Shown here: in pieces, positions 28,665 through 39,969 of the stretch
Layout: the number at the start of each line of letters is the position of its first letter
Position numbering within the stretch: the first letter of the stretch is position 1
Source of the DNA: Aureimonas flava
Lineage (GTDB): Bacteria > Pseudomonadota > Alphaproteobacteria > Rhizobiales > Rhizobiaceae
NCBI RefSeq assembly: GCF_003583935.1
Contig: NZ_QYRN01000005.1
Span: 349,076-413,075, forward strand
Length of the DNA: 64,000 nt
Direction: 5' to 3'
Position numbers and translations under genes: made by a program
Notes under the pieces: model-generated
Database searches by the model: none
Seen by the model: only the letters and a program-made list of their open reading frames with translations
What the model was told of the DNA's origin: nothing

Positions 28665-29060
28665 ATGCCGATCACCCTTCCCGCCACCACGGCCGATGCG
28701 CTGCCCTTCGCGGCCGCCTGCTTCAGCATCCTCTACGGGCTGTTCGCGCTGTTCGCGCCCGGCGTCTTCCTGCGCATGGCGAAGCTCCAGCCGATCGGCG
28801 AGCGCCGGGTCGGCCTGTCCGAGATCCGCGGCACGCTCGCCGGCTTCCCGCTCGGCACCGGGCTCGTCACCATGTTCTTCTTCGACCAGCCCTTCATGCA
28901 GATGACGCTGGGGGCGGGCTGGCTCTTCGTCGCCTTCGGGCGGCTCGTGTCCATCCTGTCGGACGACGCGTCGAGCTTCGGCAACTGGCTCTGGCTGCTC
29001 GTCAACTTGGTCCTGGCGGGGGCTTGCCTCGCGCCCGTTTTCGGTCTCGTGGCCGCCTGA
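28665..29060 (+). CDS. Small four-helix membrane protein (DUF4345-like)
   Basis: A 131-residue protein with about four hydrophobic helices. The second half (RVGLSEIRGTLAGF, then FGRLVSILSDD) resembles the DUF4345 type of small membrane proteins, in which an acidic/arginine loop between helices 1 and 2 and a GR.. segment in helix 3 are conserved. Function is unknown. It lies upstream of the ATP synthase operon but is separated from it by a 213-base gap that holds a promoter candidate. Confidence 0.6.
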   Translation: MPITLPATTADALPFAAACFSILYGLFALFAPGVFLRMAKLQPIGERRVGLSEIRGTLAGFPLGTGLVTMFFFDQPFMQMTLGAGWLFVAFGRLVSILSDDASSFGNWLWLLVNLVLAGACLAPVFGLVAA

Positions 29061-29114
29061 AGCACGGCCCGGTAAACCATGCTGTGAACCCGCGTTTCCG
29101 GCGCTGAAGCTCTG

Positions 29115-29143
29115 TTGTGGAGTGGGGAACCCTGTGCTAGACG
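29115..29143 (+). promoter_or_regulatory. Candidate promoter of the atpHAGDC operon
   Basis: TTGTGG (29115-29120) and TAGACG (29138-29143) are separated by 17 bases. The GCTAGAC type of -10 is common in rhizobial housekeeping promoters. It lies about 130 bases before atpH and leaves a long leader that contains a T-rich stretch (TTTTTTTGACC near 29190) which could hold a second promoter. Confidence 0.42.
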
Positions 29144-29273
29144 ACCCCACATCGCGGTCAGGCCGGGGACAGGTTCCTCGGCGTTCGCGACCTTTTTTTG
29201 ACCTGTTCCCAGAAGCCTTCGCGACTTGATCGGGCGGGTCCGGGAACCCAGATAAGAAGAGAAGCGATCGTCC

Positions 29274-29834
29274 GTGGCACAATCCTCCTCTCCGGTTTCC
29301 GGGGTCGCCGAACGCTACGCCCAGTCCCTCTTCGAGCTTGCTCGCGACGAAGGTTCGATCGACGCGACGGAGTCCGAGCTTCTCCAGTTCCAGTCGCTCG
29401 TCGATGAGAATGCCGACTTCCGCCGGCTCGTCGAGAGCCCGGCCTACACGTCGGACGACCAGCTCCGCGCGATCTCGGCCGTGGTGGCCGAGACCGGGCC
29501 GAGCCAGCTCGTCGGCAACTTCCTGAAGGTCGTGGCCGCCAACCGCCGCCTGTTCGCCCTTCCGTCCATCGTGCGCGGGTTCCGCGAGATGGCCGCCGCC
29601 CATCGCGGCGAGGTCGACGCCGAGGTGGTCAGCGCCCATTCGCTGAACGACGAGCAGCGGCGCGAACTGCGCGACGCGCTCGGCCGCTACACGTCGAAGA
29701 CTGTCACCATGCGCGAGAGCGTCGACCCTGCGATCCTCGGCGGCCTCGTGGTCCGCATCGGCTCGCGCCAGATCGACACCTCGCTTCGCACCAAACTCTC
29801 ATCCCTTAAGCTTGCGCTGAAAGAGGTCGGCTGA
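29274..29834 (+). CDS. atpH: F0F1 ATP synthase subunit delta
   Basis: The 186-residue delta subunit, which forms part of the peripheral stalk joining F1 to F0. The N-terminal [14 protein letters not shown] and the C-terminal [22 protein letters not shown] are classical delta motifs. The start codon is GTG, followed by AQSSS. Its stop overlaps the atpA start (TGATG). The F0 genes are not in this operon, as is usual in alphaproteobacteria. Confidence 0.96.
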   Translation: MAQSSSPVSGVAERYAQSLFELARDEGSIDATESELLQFQSLVDENADFRRLVESPAYTSDDQLRAISAVVAETGPSQLVGNFLKVVAANRRLFALPSIVRGFREMAAAHRGEVDAEVVSAHSLNDEQRRELRDALGRYTSKTVTMRESVDPAILGGLVVRIGSRQIDTSLRTKLSSLKLALKEVG

Positions 29835-31363
29835 TGGACATCCGGGCCGCGGAAATTTCCGCAATCCTCAAGAACCAGATCAAGAACTTCGGCAACGAGG
29901 CGGAAGTCTCCGAGGTCGGCACGGTTCTTTCCGTCGGCGACGGCATCGCGCGCGTCTACGGCCTCGACCAGTGCCAGGCCGGCGAGATGGTCGAGTTCCC
30001 CGGCGGCGTGCGCGGCATGGCGCTGAACCTCGAGTCCGACAATGTCGGTATCGTGATCTTCGGCTCCGACCGCGACATCAAGGAAGGCGACACCGTGCGC
30101 CGCACCGGCGCGATCGTGGACGTGCCGGTGGGCAAGGGTCTGCTCGGCCGCGTGGTCGACGGTCTCGGCAACCCGATCGACGGCAAGGGCCCGATCGAGG
30201 CGACCGAGCGCCGCCGCGTCGACGTCAAGGCGCCGGGCATCATCCCGCGCAAGTCGGTGCACGAGCCCATGTCGACCGGCCTCAAGGCCATCGACGCGCT
30301 GATCCCCGTCGGCCGCGGCCAGCGCGAGCTGGTGATCGGCGATCGTCAGACCGGCAAGACCGCCATCCTGCTCGACACGTTCCTGAACCAGAAGCCGGCG
30401 CACGACGCGGGCAACGAGAAGGACAAGCTGTTCTGCATCTACGTGGCGATCGGCCAGAAGCGCTCGACCGTCGCCCAGTTCGTGCGCACGCTGGAAGAGC
30501 GCGGCGCCATGGCCTACTCGATCGTGGTCGCCGCGACCGCGTCCGATCCGGCCCCGCTCCAGTACATCGCGCCCTTCGCCGGCTGCGCGATGGGCGAGTA
30601 TTTCCGCGACAACGGCATGCACGCCGTGATCGCCTATGACGACCTGTCCAAGCAGGCCGTCTCCTACCGTCAGATGTCGCTTCTGCTGCGCCGCCCGCCG
30701 GGCCGCGAGGCCTATCCGGGCGACGTGTTCTACCTGCACTCGCGCCTCCTGGAGCGCGCGGCCAAGCTCAACGACCAGATGGGCGCCGGCTCGCTGACCG
30801 CCCTTCCGGTCATCGAGACGCAGGCCAACGACGTGTCGGCCTACATCCCGACCAACGTGATCTCTATCACGGACGGGCAAATCTTCCTGGAGACCAACCT
30901 GTTCTACCAGGGCATCCGCCCGGCGGTGAACGTCGGCCTCTCGGTGTCGCGCGTCGGCTCGGCCGCCCAGATCAAGGCGATGAAGCAGGTCGCCGGCTCG
31001 ATCAAGGGCGAGCTCGCGCAGTATCGCGAGATGGCCGCCTTCGCGCAGTTCGGCTCCGACCTCGACGCCTCGACGCAGCGCCTCCTGAACCGCGGCGCGC
31101 GCCTGACGGAGCTCTTGAAGCAGCCGCAGTTCTCGCCGCTGAAGACGGAAGAGCAGGTCGCGGTGATCTTCGCGGGCACGCAAGGCTATCTCGACAAGCT
31201 CAAGGTGTCGGACGTCGGCCGCTTCGAGGAGGGGCTCCTCACCTCGCTGCGCACCGAGCACAAGGACGTGCTCGAGACGATCGCCACCGAGAAGCAGCTG
31301 TCGGACGACACGCGCTCCAAGCTCAAGACGGTGCTCGAGCAGTTCTCGAAGTCCTTCGCCTGA
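29834..31363 (+). CDS. atpA: F0F1 ATP synthase subunit alpha
   Basis: The 509-residue alpha subunit of F1 contributes the non-catalytic nucleotide sites. The P-loop GDRQTGKT and the conserved region [18 protein letters not shown] are intact, and the N-terminal helix ([14 protein letters not shown]) matches the delta-binding segment. One-base overlap with atpH shows coupling. Length is normal. Confidence 0.98.
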   Translation: MDIRAAEISAILKNQIKNFGNEAEVSEVGTVLSVGDGIARVYGLDQCQAGEMVEFPGGVRGMALNLESDNVGIVIFGSDRDIKEGDTVRRTGAIVDVPVGKGLLGRVVDGLGNPIDGKGPIEATERRRVDVKAPGIIPRKSVHEPMSTGLKAIDALIPVGRGQRELVIGDRQTGKTAILLDTFLNQKPAHDAGNEKDKLFCIYVAIGQKRSTVAQFVRTLEERGAMAYSIVVAATASDPAPLQYIAPFAGCAMGEYFRDNGMHAVIAYDDLSKQAVSYRQMSLLLRRPPGREAYPGDVFYLHSRLLERAAKLNDQMGAGSLTALPVIETQANDVSAYIPTNVISITDGQIFLETNLFYQGIRPAVNVGLSVSRVGSAAQIKAMKQVAGSIKGELAQYREMAAFAQFGSDLDASTQRLLNRGARLTELLKQPQFSPLKTEEQVAVIFAGTQGYLDKLKVSDVGRFEEGLLTSLRTEHKDVLETIATEKQLSDDTRSKLKTVLEQFSKSFA

Positions 31364-31417
31364 GCTGATCGCCGCTCGAACTAACGGCCACGGCCGCCCA
31401 GGAGACTGACCCGACAG

Positions 31418-32305
31418 ATGGCTTCGCTCAAGGATCTGCGAAACCGCATCGCCTCGGTCAAGGCGACGCAGAAGATCACCAAGGCCATGCAGATGGTCGC
31501 GGCGGCCAAGCTCCGCCGCGCCCAGGACGCGGCCGAGGCGGCTCGCCCCTATTCCGAGCGCATGGCATCGGTTCTGGCCAACATCGCGGGCGCCATGGAG
31601 GACGGGGAAGCTCTGCCTCTGATGGCGGGCACCGGCAAGGACGACGTGCACCTGCTCGTCGTCTTCACCTCCGACCGCGGCCTGTGCGGCGGCTTCAACT
31701 CGCAGATCGTGCGTCTGGTCCGCGAGCACGTCCGCCGCCTGGAAGGGCAGGGCAAGACCGTCAAGATCATCTCGGTCGGCAAGAAGGGCACGGACCTGAT
31801 GCGCCGCGACTTCGGCGATCGGATCGTCGCCCGCCTCGACCATGGCGGTGCGCGCACGATCGGCTTCTCGGCTGCCGAGACCGTCGCCGACAAGGTGATG
31901 GAGATGTTCGAGGCCGGCGAGTTCGACGTGGCCACGATCTTCTACTCGGCCTTCGAGAACGTCATCACCCAGCGTCCCACGGCCCAGCGGATCATCCCCG
32001 CCGAGGTTCCGACGACGGACGAGGCGACGACGCAGGCCGCCGGCGCCACCGCGCTCTACGAATACGAGCCCGGCCCGGAGCAGATCCTGGCGGACCTCAT
32101 CCCGCGCAACATCAAGGTGCAGATCTTCCGGGCGCTGCTCGAGAACGGCGCCTCGGAGCAGGGCGCGCGGATGAGCGCGATGGACAACGCCACGCGCAAC
32201 GCCGGCGACATGATCAACAAGCTCTCGATCTCCTACAACCGTCAGCGCCAGGCGCAGATCACGACGGAACTGATCGAGATCATCGCGGGCGCCGAGGCGC
32301 TCTAA
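31418..32305 (+). CDS. atpG: F0F1 ATP synthase subunit gamma
   Basis: The 295-residue central-stalk subunit that rotates inside F1. The N-terminal [32 protein letters not shown] and the C-terminal [24 protein letters not shown] coils are the conserved parts and are both intact. It lies 54 bases after atpA in the operon. The middle part contains a TTDEAT insertion typical of alphaproteobacteria. Confidence 0.97.
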   Translation: MASLKDLRNRIASVKATQKITKAMQMVAAAKLRRAQDAAEAARPYSERMASVLANIAGAMEDGEALPLMAGTGKDDVHLLVVFTSDRGLCGGFNSQIVRLVREHVRRLEGQGKTVKIISVGKKGTDLMRRDFGDRIVARLDHGGARTIGFSAAETVADKVMEMFEAGEFDVATIFYSAFENVITQRPTAQRIIPAEVPTTDEATTQAAGATALYEYEPGPEQILADLIPRNIKVQIFRALLENGASEQGARMSAMDNATRNAGDMINKLSISYNRQRQAQITTELIEIIAGAEAL

Positions 32306-33865
<1,560 letters not shown>

Positions 33866-33869
33866 CGCC

Positions 33870-34097
33870 GTGGTCGCGTCCGAGAGCCTTCGCATCGAGG
33901 ACGCGGTCAACGAGACCTGCCCGTGGTCGGGACAACCGATCTCGGGCGACGCGTTGACACTGTATCGGGATCGGGTGGTCGGGTTCTGCAATCCCGGCTG
34001 CCGCGACAAATTCGAGATCGCGGTTCGACATTTCGACACCGCGCTTCAGGCTGAGCTCCACTTGGGGAGCCGAGCAAGGCAGGCGGATCGTGGCTGA
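33870..34097 (+). CDS. Small Cys-motif (TRASH/YHS-like) protein between atpD and atpC
   Basis: A 75-residue protein with a CPWSG segment (about residue 17) and, 22 residues on, GFCNPGCRDKFE. The cysteine spacing resembles small metal-binding TRASH/YHS-like treble-clef proteins, and homologous stand-alone proteins in rhizobia are often mislabelled as glutathione S-transferase. It starts with GTG four bases after atpD and overlaps the start of atpC by eight bases, so it is an integral part of the atp transcript. A metal-sensing or chaperone role is possible but is inference; nothing links the family to ATP synthase. Confidence 0.72.
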   Translation: MVASESLRIEDAVNETCPWSGQPISGDALTLYRDRVVGFCNPGCRDKFEIAVRHFDTALQAELHLGSRARQADRG

Positions 34098-34494
34098 GAG
34101 CTTCAAGTTCGAACTGGTGTCTCCGGAGCGTCTGCTCCTGTCCGAGCAGGTTTCGGCCGTCGTCGCTCCCGGCAGCGAGGGCTATTTCACCGCCATGCCC
34201 GGCCATGCACCGCTGATGACGACGCTGAAGCCCGGCGTCGTGCAGGCGACGCTGGCCAGCGGCACCGAGCGCCGCATCTTCGTCCACGGCGGCTTCGCCG
34301 ACATCAACCCGGAAGGCTTCACGCTGCTCGCCGAGCACGCGGTGCCGGTGGAGGAGATCGACGTCGCCGATCTCGACCAGCAGATTCGCAACACCGAGGA
34401 AGACGTCGCCGACGCGACCGACGCCGCCGTGCGCCTGCGCGCCGAGCGTCGGCTGGCCGACCTGCGCAACGCCAAGGAAGCCCTCGGCTTCTGA
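34090..34494 (+). CDS. atpC: F0F1 ATP synthase subunit epsilon
   Basis: The 134-residue epsilon subunit couples rotation and inhibits ATP hydrolysis. The beta-sandwich start FKFELVSPERLLLSE and GYFTAMPGHAPLMTTLKPG are typical, followed by the two-helix C-terminal domain. The start codon is GTG inside the end of the preceding small gene, eight bases overlapping. A terminator follows, so this ends the atpHAGDC operon. Confidence 0.96.
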   Translation: MAESFKFELVSPERLLLSEQVSAVVAPGSEGYFTAMPGHAPLMTTLKPGVVQATLASGTERRIFVHGGFADINPEGFTLLAEHAVPVEEIDVADLDQQIRNTEEDVADATDAAVRLRAERRLADLRNAKEALGF

Positions 34495-34528
34495 TCCGGC
34501 GCGCGGTCGCGTTGTTCGCATACGAGAT

Positions 34529-34558
34529 GGCCCGGTTGCATCCGCAGCCGGGCCTTCG
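34529..34558 (+). terminator. Terminator after atpC
   Basis: An eleven-base-pair stem with one G-U pair (GGCCCGGTTGC with GCAGCCGGGCC) around a four-base loop, followed by a TTCGTCGTT tail, starts 34 bases after atpC. It also lies just before the convergent acetyltransferase gene end. Confidence 0.72.
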
Positions 34559-34574
34559 TCGTTCATGCCGTCCC

Positions 34575-35102
34575 TCAGTCGTCGTCCTCGTCGTCGCCGG
34601 CGCCGAACGCGTCGGGGTAGACGAGGACGCCGGACCAGCCGGCCAGCGCACCCGGCACGAGCTCGAGGGCCTGGAAGTTCGGTCCCGCCCAGGGCACCAC
34701 AGCGCCGCGCGCCAGATTGGCGCGGAAGCCGAGCCGGCCGTAGAAGCCGGGATCGCCCAGCACGAACACCGAGCGCCATCCGCGCTCGCGCGCGAGGTCG
34801 AGGCCGAAGCGGACAAGCCTCACCCCGATGCCCTCGCCCTGCCGGTCGGGCACCACGGCAACGGGTCCGAGGGCCAGCGCCCGGTCGGCGCCCTCCAGCG
34901 CGGTGAACAGGGCATGGGCGACGAAATAGTCGCCGTCCGTCGCGACCACCGAGATCACGTCGTGGCCGGCGGAGACGATCGCATGGGGGAGGCGGGCTTC
35001 CTCGTCCCGCCCGAAGGCGGAGGCGTGGATGGTCTGGACGAGCACCAGCTCGCCCGCCGCCATCTCCCGGATCGCCAACCGCGAGGGCTCGCGCGCGCTC
35101 AT
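34575..35102 (-). CDS. GNAT family N-acetyltransferase
   Basis: A 175-residue acetyltransferase of the type seen in putative acyltransferases with a YhbS-like fold: [20 protein letters not shown] is the acetyl-CoA motif, and [14 protein letters not shown] and [15 protein letters not shown] are conserved in this branch. The C-terminus is strongly acidic. Its ATG overlaps the rppH stop as ATGA, so it is coupled to rppH. The substrate is unknown. Confidence 0.87.
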   Translation of the reverse strand: MSAREPSRLAIREMAAGELVLVQTIHASAFGRDEEARLPHAIVSAGHDVISVVATDGDYFVAHALFTALEGADRALALGPVAVVPDRQGEGIGVRLVRFGLDLARERGWRSVFVLGDPGFYGRLGFRANLARGAVVPWAGPNFQALELVPGALAGWSGVLVYPDAFGAGDDEDDD

Positions 35103-35632
35103 TGCGATGCCTCCAGCGGGCGGAAGGCGGCGATCACCTGATCGTAGACGGGCCGCTTGAACGGGACCACGAGATCGAGGACCTCGTCCATCGTCTTCCA
35201 GGCCCATTCGCTGAACTCGGCCGTGTGGCCGCCGGGCGGCGGATCGATCTCGACCTCGCCGTCCTCGCCCTCGAAGCGGAAGGCGAACCACTTCTGCATC
35301 TGGCCGCGGTAGCGCCCCTTCAGCGCGACGCCGACGAGTTCGGGCGGCAGTTCGTAGCGCAGCCAGCCGTCCGTCGTCGCCAGAAGGGAGACCGAGCGGA
35401 TGCCCGTCTCCTCGTGCAGCTCGCGGCGCGCGGCGACCAGCGGATCCTCGCCCTCGTCGATGCCGCCCTGGGGCATCTGCCAGAGCTGGGCGGCACCGTC
35501 CATCTCGCCTTTCGGCTCGGCGATGCGGCGTCCGACGAAGACCTTGCCTTCGGCGTTGAGGACCATGATGCCGACGCAGGGACGATAGGGCAGCGAATCG
35601 GGGGTAGGGGACATGCGGGCTCCGGGCTTCAT
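35099..35632 (-). CDS. rppH: RNA pyrophosphohydrolase RppH
   Basis: A 177-residue Nudix enzyme that removes pyrophosphate from 5' ends of mRNA and so triggers decay. The N-terminal [23 protein letters not shown] is the RppH signature, and the Nudix box [20 protein letters not shown] is complete. The tail ([17 protein letters not shown]) is also typical. A second ATG six codons in is possible. It follows the deacetylase gene by about 65 bases, a conserved order in rhizobia. Confidence 0.94.
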   Translation of the reverse strand: MKPGARMSPTPDSLPYRPCVGIMVLNAEGKVFVGRRIAEPKGEMDGAAQLWQMPQGGIDEGEDPLVAARRELHEETGIRSVSLLATTDGWLRYELPPELVGVALKGRYRGQMQKWFAFRFEGEDGEVEIDPPPGGHTAEFSEWAWKTMDEVLDLVVPFKRPVYDQVIAAFRPLEASQ

Positions 35633-35697
35633 TCCCGAAGGCTAACGCATCCGGCAGGGCGATGAAACGTCGGGGCCCGGCGCCGGGGTCCCGCGCG

Positions 35698-36870
35698 TCA
35701 GCTCCGCGCCTCCGGGTCGAAGGCGAGCGCCGATACGGGAACGATCTCGATGCCGCGCTCGGCGGCAGCGGCGACCCAGTCCCGTATCCCGTCGATCGAC
35801 GCGTCGAAGGCGCTGGCTGTGCCGATCGCCGTGCCCTTGGCGCGCGCGATGCGCTCCAGCACGTCGAGCTGGCGCGCGATCGCCTCGGGCTCGCGGTCCG
35901 CGTCGATCACGAGGTCGGCGGCGGCGAAGGGGGTTCCGTTGGCGAGGGCGACGTCGCGCGCCTCCGAGCGGGGGGAGGTGCCGTCGTCGAGATAGAGCAG
36001 CCCGCGCTTCGACATCTCGCCGAGGAACGGTTGGAGCGCCGCCGGGTCGGCGTTCAGCCGCGCACCCATGTAGTTCATGACGCCGACGTAGTTGGTGATG
36101 CGGCCCATCGACCAGTGGAGGTCGTCGAGCCGCCCGGCGGCCGCATCGGCGACCTTCAGCGTGTGCGGACCGGCCGAGACGTTGGGATAGCCGAAGGGCT
36201 CCATCGGAGCCTGGAGCAGCACCTCGTGGCCGCCGCGCCGCCCGGCCTGGAGCCAGCGGTCGAGGCTGTTGCCCTCCGCGGCGAAGGCGAGGGTCACGCC
36301 TGCAGGCAGTTCCTCCACCGCCCGCATCGAGCCGCTCTGGCTGACGCCGAGACCTCCGACGACGATGGCGATGCGCGTGCCGCCCGTGCCGGACCAGTCG
36401 CCGGCATAGACGTCGAGCGGCCGTCGTCCGTCAGTGCCACGCACCGGCAGCGGCCCGAAGTCCGTCTGCTCCAAGAGGGCCTGCTCGGGCAGGTGGGCGA
36501 AGGCGGAGGGCTGGCGCAGCGAACCCGGCTCGAGGACCCGGATCGAACCGGTCAGCGGGTTGCCGTCGTCCACCAGCGGGCGCCGCCCGTCGGCGTCGGC
36601 GATGGTGAAGCCGCCGCCGGGCTCCATGCGCAGGACATTGGGCTGGCGCTCCGCCGGCTCCGCGACCTTCTGCGCGACGACCTCCGACGGGGCGATGGGC
36701 GCGACGGGGGGCGGCGCGAAGCCCGGCTGCATCAATGCGGTGGCGACGGAGCCGGCCGCCACGAGCGCCACGAGGCAGGCGCCGCCGAGCCAGGGGCCGC
36801 GCGCGCGTCGTCGCGTCCCGGCGACGGGAGCGAGGGTCTGGCCAAGGGGGCGATAGAGCTCTTCACGCAT
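35698..36870 (-). CDS. Divergent polysaccharide deacetylase family protein
   Basis: A 390-residue protein with an N-terminal cytoplasmic stretch and one membrane anchor (about residues 25-50), then a long Pro-rich linker and a divergent polysaccharide deacetylase domain (DUF610) from about residue 155. GGTRIAIVVGGLGVSQ opens the domain and VGVMNYMGARLNAD is a conserved strand-loop; the usual NodB metal triad is not fully recognisable, as is normal for this divergent family. It lies downstream of envC-ctpA, a cell-wall division cluster, but a terminator separates it from ctpA. Confidence 0.88.
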   Translation of the reverse strand: MREELYRPLGQTLAPVAGTRRRARGPWLGGACLVALVAAGSVATALMQPGFAPPPVAPIAPSEVVAQKVAEPAERQPNVLRMEPGGGFTIADADGRRPLVDDGNPLTGSIRVLEPGSLRQPSAFAHLPEQALLEQTDFGPLPVRGTDGRRPLDVYAGDWSGTGGTRIAIVVGGLGVSQSGSMRAVEELPAGVTLAFAAEGNSLDRWLQAGRRGGHEVLLQAPMEPFGYPNVSAGPHTLKVADAAAGRLDDLHWSMGRITNYVGVMNYMGARLNADPAALQPFLGEMSKRGLLYLDDGTSPRSEARDVALANGTPFAAADLVIDADREPEAIARQLDVLERIARAKGTAIGTASAFDASIDGIRDWVAAAAERGIEIVPVSALAFDPEARS

Positions 36871-36918
36871 GCATCCTTCATAGGACGCAAGACTGGATCG
36901 GGGCTTTGCCTGCGCACG

Positions 36919-36950
36919 AAAAAGGGCCCCGGCGTCGCCGCCGGGGCCCT
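36919..36950 (-). terminator. Rho-independent terminator after ctpA
   Basis: Read on the minus strand, a twelve-base-pair GC-rich stem (AGGGCCCCGGCG and complement) with a GCGA loop is followed by TTTTT, directly after the ctpA stop. It should end most transcripts of the rlmH-envC-ctpA block before the deacetylase gene. Confidence 0.85.
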
Positions 36951-36968
36951 CGATCTCGCGCCGTCCAC

Positions 36969-38315
36969 TCAGTTGGCGGCGGAAGCGGTGTCCTGCTTGG
37001 GCGGGAAGGCCGCGTTGGTCTTCACGCCGCGCAGGAGGTCGTAGGCGTACTGGAGCTGCAGGTCGTCCTTGGCCTCGGGCGGCACGTAGTCGAGCGAGCC
37101 GGAACCCTCGTCGCCTTCCTCGGCGCCCTGAATATGGCCGCGCAGCGACGATTCGCCCATCTTGAGGTCTTCGTCGGCCTTGAGGCCCATCTGCGCCTTG
37201 ATCTCCTCGGGCAGCGGCTGCTCGACCTCGATGTCGGGGCGGATGCCGCGACCCTGGATGGAGGAGCCGGAGGGCGTGTAGTAGAGCGCCGTGGTCAGCC
37301 GCAGCGCGCCGTTGGCCCCGAGCGGGATGATGGTCTGCACGGAGCCCTTGCCGAAGGAGCGCGAGCCGACGATCGTCGCGCGCTTCTGGTCCTGCAGCGC
37401 GCCGGCGACGATCTCGGACGCCGAGGCCGAGCCGCCGTTGACCAGGACCACCAGAGGCTTGCCGTCGATGTCGTCGCCCGAGCGGGCGTTGTAGCGGCGG
37501 GTCTCCTCGGCGTTGCGCCCGCGCGTCGAGACGATCTCGCCGTTCTGGAGGAAGGCGTCGGAGACGCTCACCGCCTCGTCCAGGAGGCCGCCCGGATTGC
37601 GACGCAGGTCGAGCACGTAGCCCTTGAGCTTGTCGCCGGGAATCTTGGCCTTGATGTCGGCGATCGCCTCCTCCATGCCGGAGGTGGTCTGCTCGTTGAA
37701 GCGCAGGAGCTTGATGTAGCCGACGTCGTTCTCGACCGTGTGGCGAACGGACGGGACCTTGATCTCGGCGCGCTCGATCTGGAGGCGCACCGGCTGCGTC
37801 GCACCCTCGCGGATGATGGTGAGGTCGACCGAGGTGCCGATCTCGCCCTTCATCTTCTCGACGGCTTCCGCCAGCGTCAGGCCGCGCACCTGCTCGCCGT
37901 TGATCTCGGCGATCAGGTCGCCGGCGAGCACGCCCGCCTTGTCGGCCGGGGTGCCGTCGAAGGGCGAGATGACCTTGACGAGCTCGTTCTCCATCGTGAC
38001 CTCGATGCCGAGGCCGCCGAACTCGCCCCGCGTCTCGGTGCGCATGTCCGCCGTTTCCTTGGCGTTCATGTAGCTCGAATGCGGGTCGAGCGAGGTCAGC
38101 ATGCCGTTGATGGCGGTCTCGATCAGCTTCTGGTCGTCCGGAACGTCGACATACTGCGCGCGCACGCGCTCGAAGACGTCGCCGAAGATGGCGAGCTGGC
38201 GATAGGTGTCGGATCCGGCTGCGTTGGCGACGCCGGCATGCGGTCCCACGAAGGCCGTCATCGCGGTGGCACCCAGAAGCGCTCCCGCGAAGAGAATGGA
38301 GAGCTTACGTATCAT
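36969..38315 (-). CDS. ctpA: S41 family carboxy-terminal processing peptidase CtpA
   Basis: A 448-residue periplasmic protease. A signal anchor (MIRKLSILFAGALLGATAM) is followed by a PDZ domain (residues about 85-165) and the S41 catalytic domain with the serine in GGSASASE and the lysine 25 residues later in SFGKGSVQ. I set the start at MIRKLS because the signal sequence begins there; the open frame upstream is only a shadow of envC. Its start overlaps the end of envC by 11 bases. CtpA homologues trim cell-envelope proteins and modulate peptidoglycan hydrolases. Confidence 0.95.
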   Translation of the reverse strand: MIRKLSILFAGALLGATAMTAFVGPHAGVANAAGSDTYRQLAIFGDVFERVRAQYVDVPDDQKLIETAINGMLTSLDPHSSYMNAKETADMRTETRGEFGGLGIEVTMENELVKVISPFDGTPADKAGVLAGDLIAEINGEQVRGLTLAEAVEKMKGEIGTSVDLTIIREGATQPVRLQIERAEIKVPSVRHTVENDVGYIKLLRFNEQTTSGMEEAIADIKAKIPGDKLKGYVLDLRRNPGGLLDEAVSVSDAFLQNGEIVSTRGRNAEETRRYNARSGDDIDGKPLVVLVNGGSASASEIVAGALQDQKRATIVGSRSFGKGSVQTIIPLGANGALRLTTALYYTPSGSSIQGRGIRPDIEVEQPLPEEIKAQMGLKADEDLKMGESSLRGHIQGAEEGDEGSGSLDYVPPEAKDDLQLQYAYDLLRGVKTNAAFPPKQDTASAAN

Positions 38316-39765
38316 TCCTCGTCCTTCCAGATGATCCATCCGCCCACCAAGGGTCCGGATCGACCGGTTTCCCGTCCTTGCGAAATTCCACGTAGAGCGA
38401 GGGTTCGGCCTTCGACACGTCCGCTTCCGCCGCACTTGCGATCCGAAGGGCCCCCATCGCCGCCAGGGGCTCTCCCGCGAGGACGAACTGTCCCACCGCA
38501 ACATCGATCCGGCTCATGCCGGCCAACACGATATGATAGCCACCGCCCGCGTTCAGGATCAAGAGTTGGCCGTAGGAGCGGAACGGTCCCGCATACAGGA
38601 TGTGCCCCTCTGCCGGCGCCGTCACCAGATCCCCCGCCCGCGCGGCGAGGAGGATCCCCGACGACGGACGACCGAGATCGTCCTTCTCTCCGAACCCCTG
38701 GACGAGCGTCCCGGATACGGGGAGCACGAGGCTCTTCTTCAATGTCGAAAATGGGGCGGTGGGCTCCAGCCTCGTCATTTCCTTGCGCAGTGCGGCGATG
38801 TCGTAGGTATGCGGCTGCGCCTCCGCGTCGGGCCCTGCCGCCATGCGCCCCACGGTTCCGGTCGGGGCGGCCTTCGCGGCCTCGGCGGCGATGCGCTGGC
38901 GCTCGGCTTCCGCCTCCGCCGCCATGCGGGCGCGCTGCGCCTCGTCCTGGCGCGAGCGTTCGGCCTCGGCCTCCAGCGAGGCGATCAGGTCCTGCAGCGT
39001 CGTGGCGCGCGCGGCAAGGTCGGCGGCCCGGCGGTTCTCCTCGCCGATGCGCCCGCGGCCCTCGGCCTCCAGCTTCTGCTTCTCGGCCATCAGCCGGTCG
39101 AGCCGGGCGGCTTCCTCGGCGCCCCGCGTTCCGGCGTCGGCGAGCCGCGCCCGCTCGCCTTCCAGCGCCTGGCGGATCGCGGCGAGGCGCTGGAGGTCGG
39201 CGACCAGGCGTTGGGTCTGCTCGCGCATCTCCGGCACCACGGCGCCGAGCAGGATGGCGCTTCGCACCGAGCCCAGCGCATCGCCGGGCTTGACCAGCAG
39301 CGCGGGCGGAGGCGCGCGGCCCATCCGCTCCAGCGCGGCGAGCACCTCGGCCAGCACGCCGCGCCGCTCGCGCAGCGAGGCCTTGACCCCCGTCTCCTGT
39401 CCGACCAGCGAGGCCAGCCGGCCTTCGGAGGCGGTGATCTCGGCGGAGATGCGCTTCTGCTCGGCAGCGGCGAAGATCGTCGCCTCGCGGATCCGGTCGC
39501 GGTCGGCGGCGAGCGCGGCCACCTCGGCGTCGAGCCGCTGGGTGAGTTCCTTGGAGCGACGGAGTTCGGCGGTGATGCGGTCGAGTTCGGCCCGGTTGCC
39601 GGACTGCCGGTCCGCCAGCGCGGCCGTGCCGGACGATGCGGCCGCGCCGGGCGCCGGGGGGGCGCCGTCCGGCGCGGCGAGCGTACCGGTGGCGAGGGGC
39701 AGTGCTAGGAGGAGCGTCAGCCCAGCCAAGCCCGCCCCGGCACCGCGCCGCAAGGCCGCACACAT
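38305..39765 (-). CDS. envC: Murein hydrolase activator EnvC-like protein
   Basis: A 486-residue exported protein: signal peptide, about 250 residues of coiled coil rich in Ala, Glu and Arg, and a C-terminal LytM/M23 domain. In that domain the first metal-ligand motif (normally HxGxD) reads SSGILLAA and lacks its His and Asp, so it is likely a non-catalytic EnvC-type activator of amidases rather than a peptidase. I used the ATG at 39765 (MCAALRRG); a TTG three codons earlier is possible. It is followed with overlap by ctpA, an order conserved in rhizobia. Confidence 0.88.
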   Translation of the reverse strand: MCAALRRGAGAGLAGLTLLLALPLATGTLAAPDGAPPAPGAAASSGTAALADRQSGNRAELDRITAELRRSKELTQRLDAEVAALAADRDRIREATIFAAAEQKRISAEITASEGRLASLVGQETGVKASLRERRGVLAEVLAALERMGRAPPPALLVKPGDALGSVRSAILLGAVVPEMREQTQRLVADLQRLAAIRQALEGERARLADAGTRGAEEAARLDRLMAEKQKLEAEGRGRIGEENRRAADLAARATTLQDLIASLEAEAERSRQDEAQRARMAAEAEAERQRIAAEAAKAAPTGTVGRMAAGPDAEAQPHTYDIAALRKEMTRLEPTAPFSTLKKSLVLPVSGTLVQGFGEKDDLGRPSSGILLAARAGDLVTAPAEGHILYAGPFRSYGQLLILNAGGGYHIVLAGMSRIDVAVGQFVLAGEPLAAMGALRIASAAEADVSKAEPSLYVEFRKDGKPVDPDPWWADGSSGRTRNDT

Positions 39766-39969
39766 CCCGCCCAACCGCTATCCTCGCCCGCCGTGCCGCT
39801 CCATGGCCGCAAGACTACCGGCGGGAGCTTAAGATATCATCAACCATGCCGGGGCGGGTCCGCCCCGGCCCATTCCGTTTCGCAGACGAGCGGGGCGGGC
39901 CCGCGGCAGACAACCGGCGGGCGGGCGATTTCGCGGTCCTGTTGCAGTCCTGCATCGCGCGGCGGCGCG

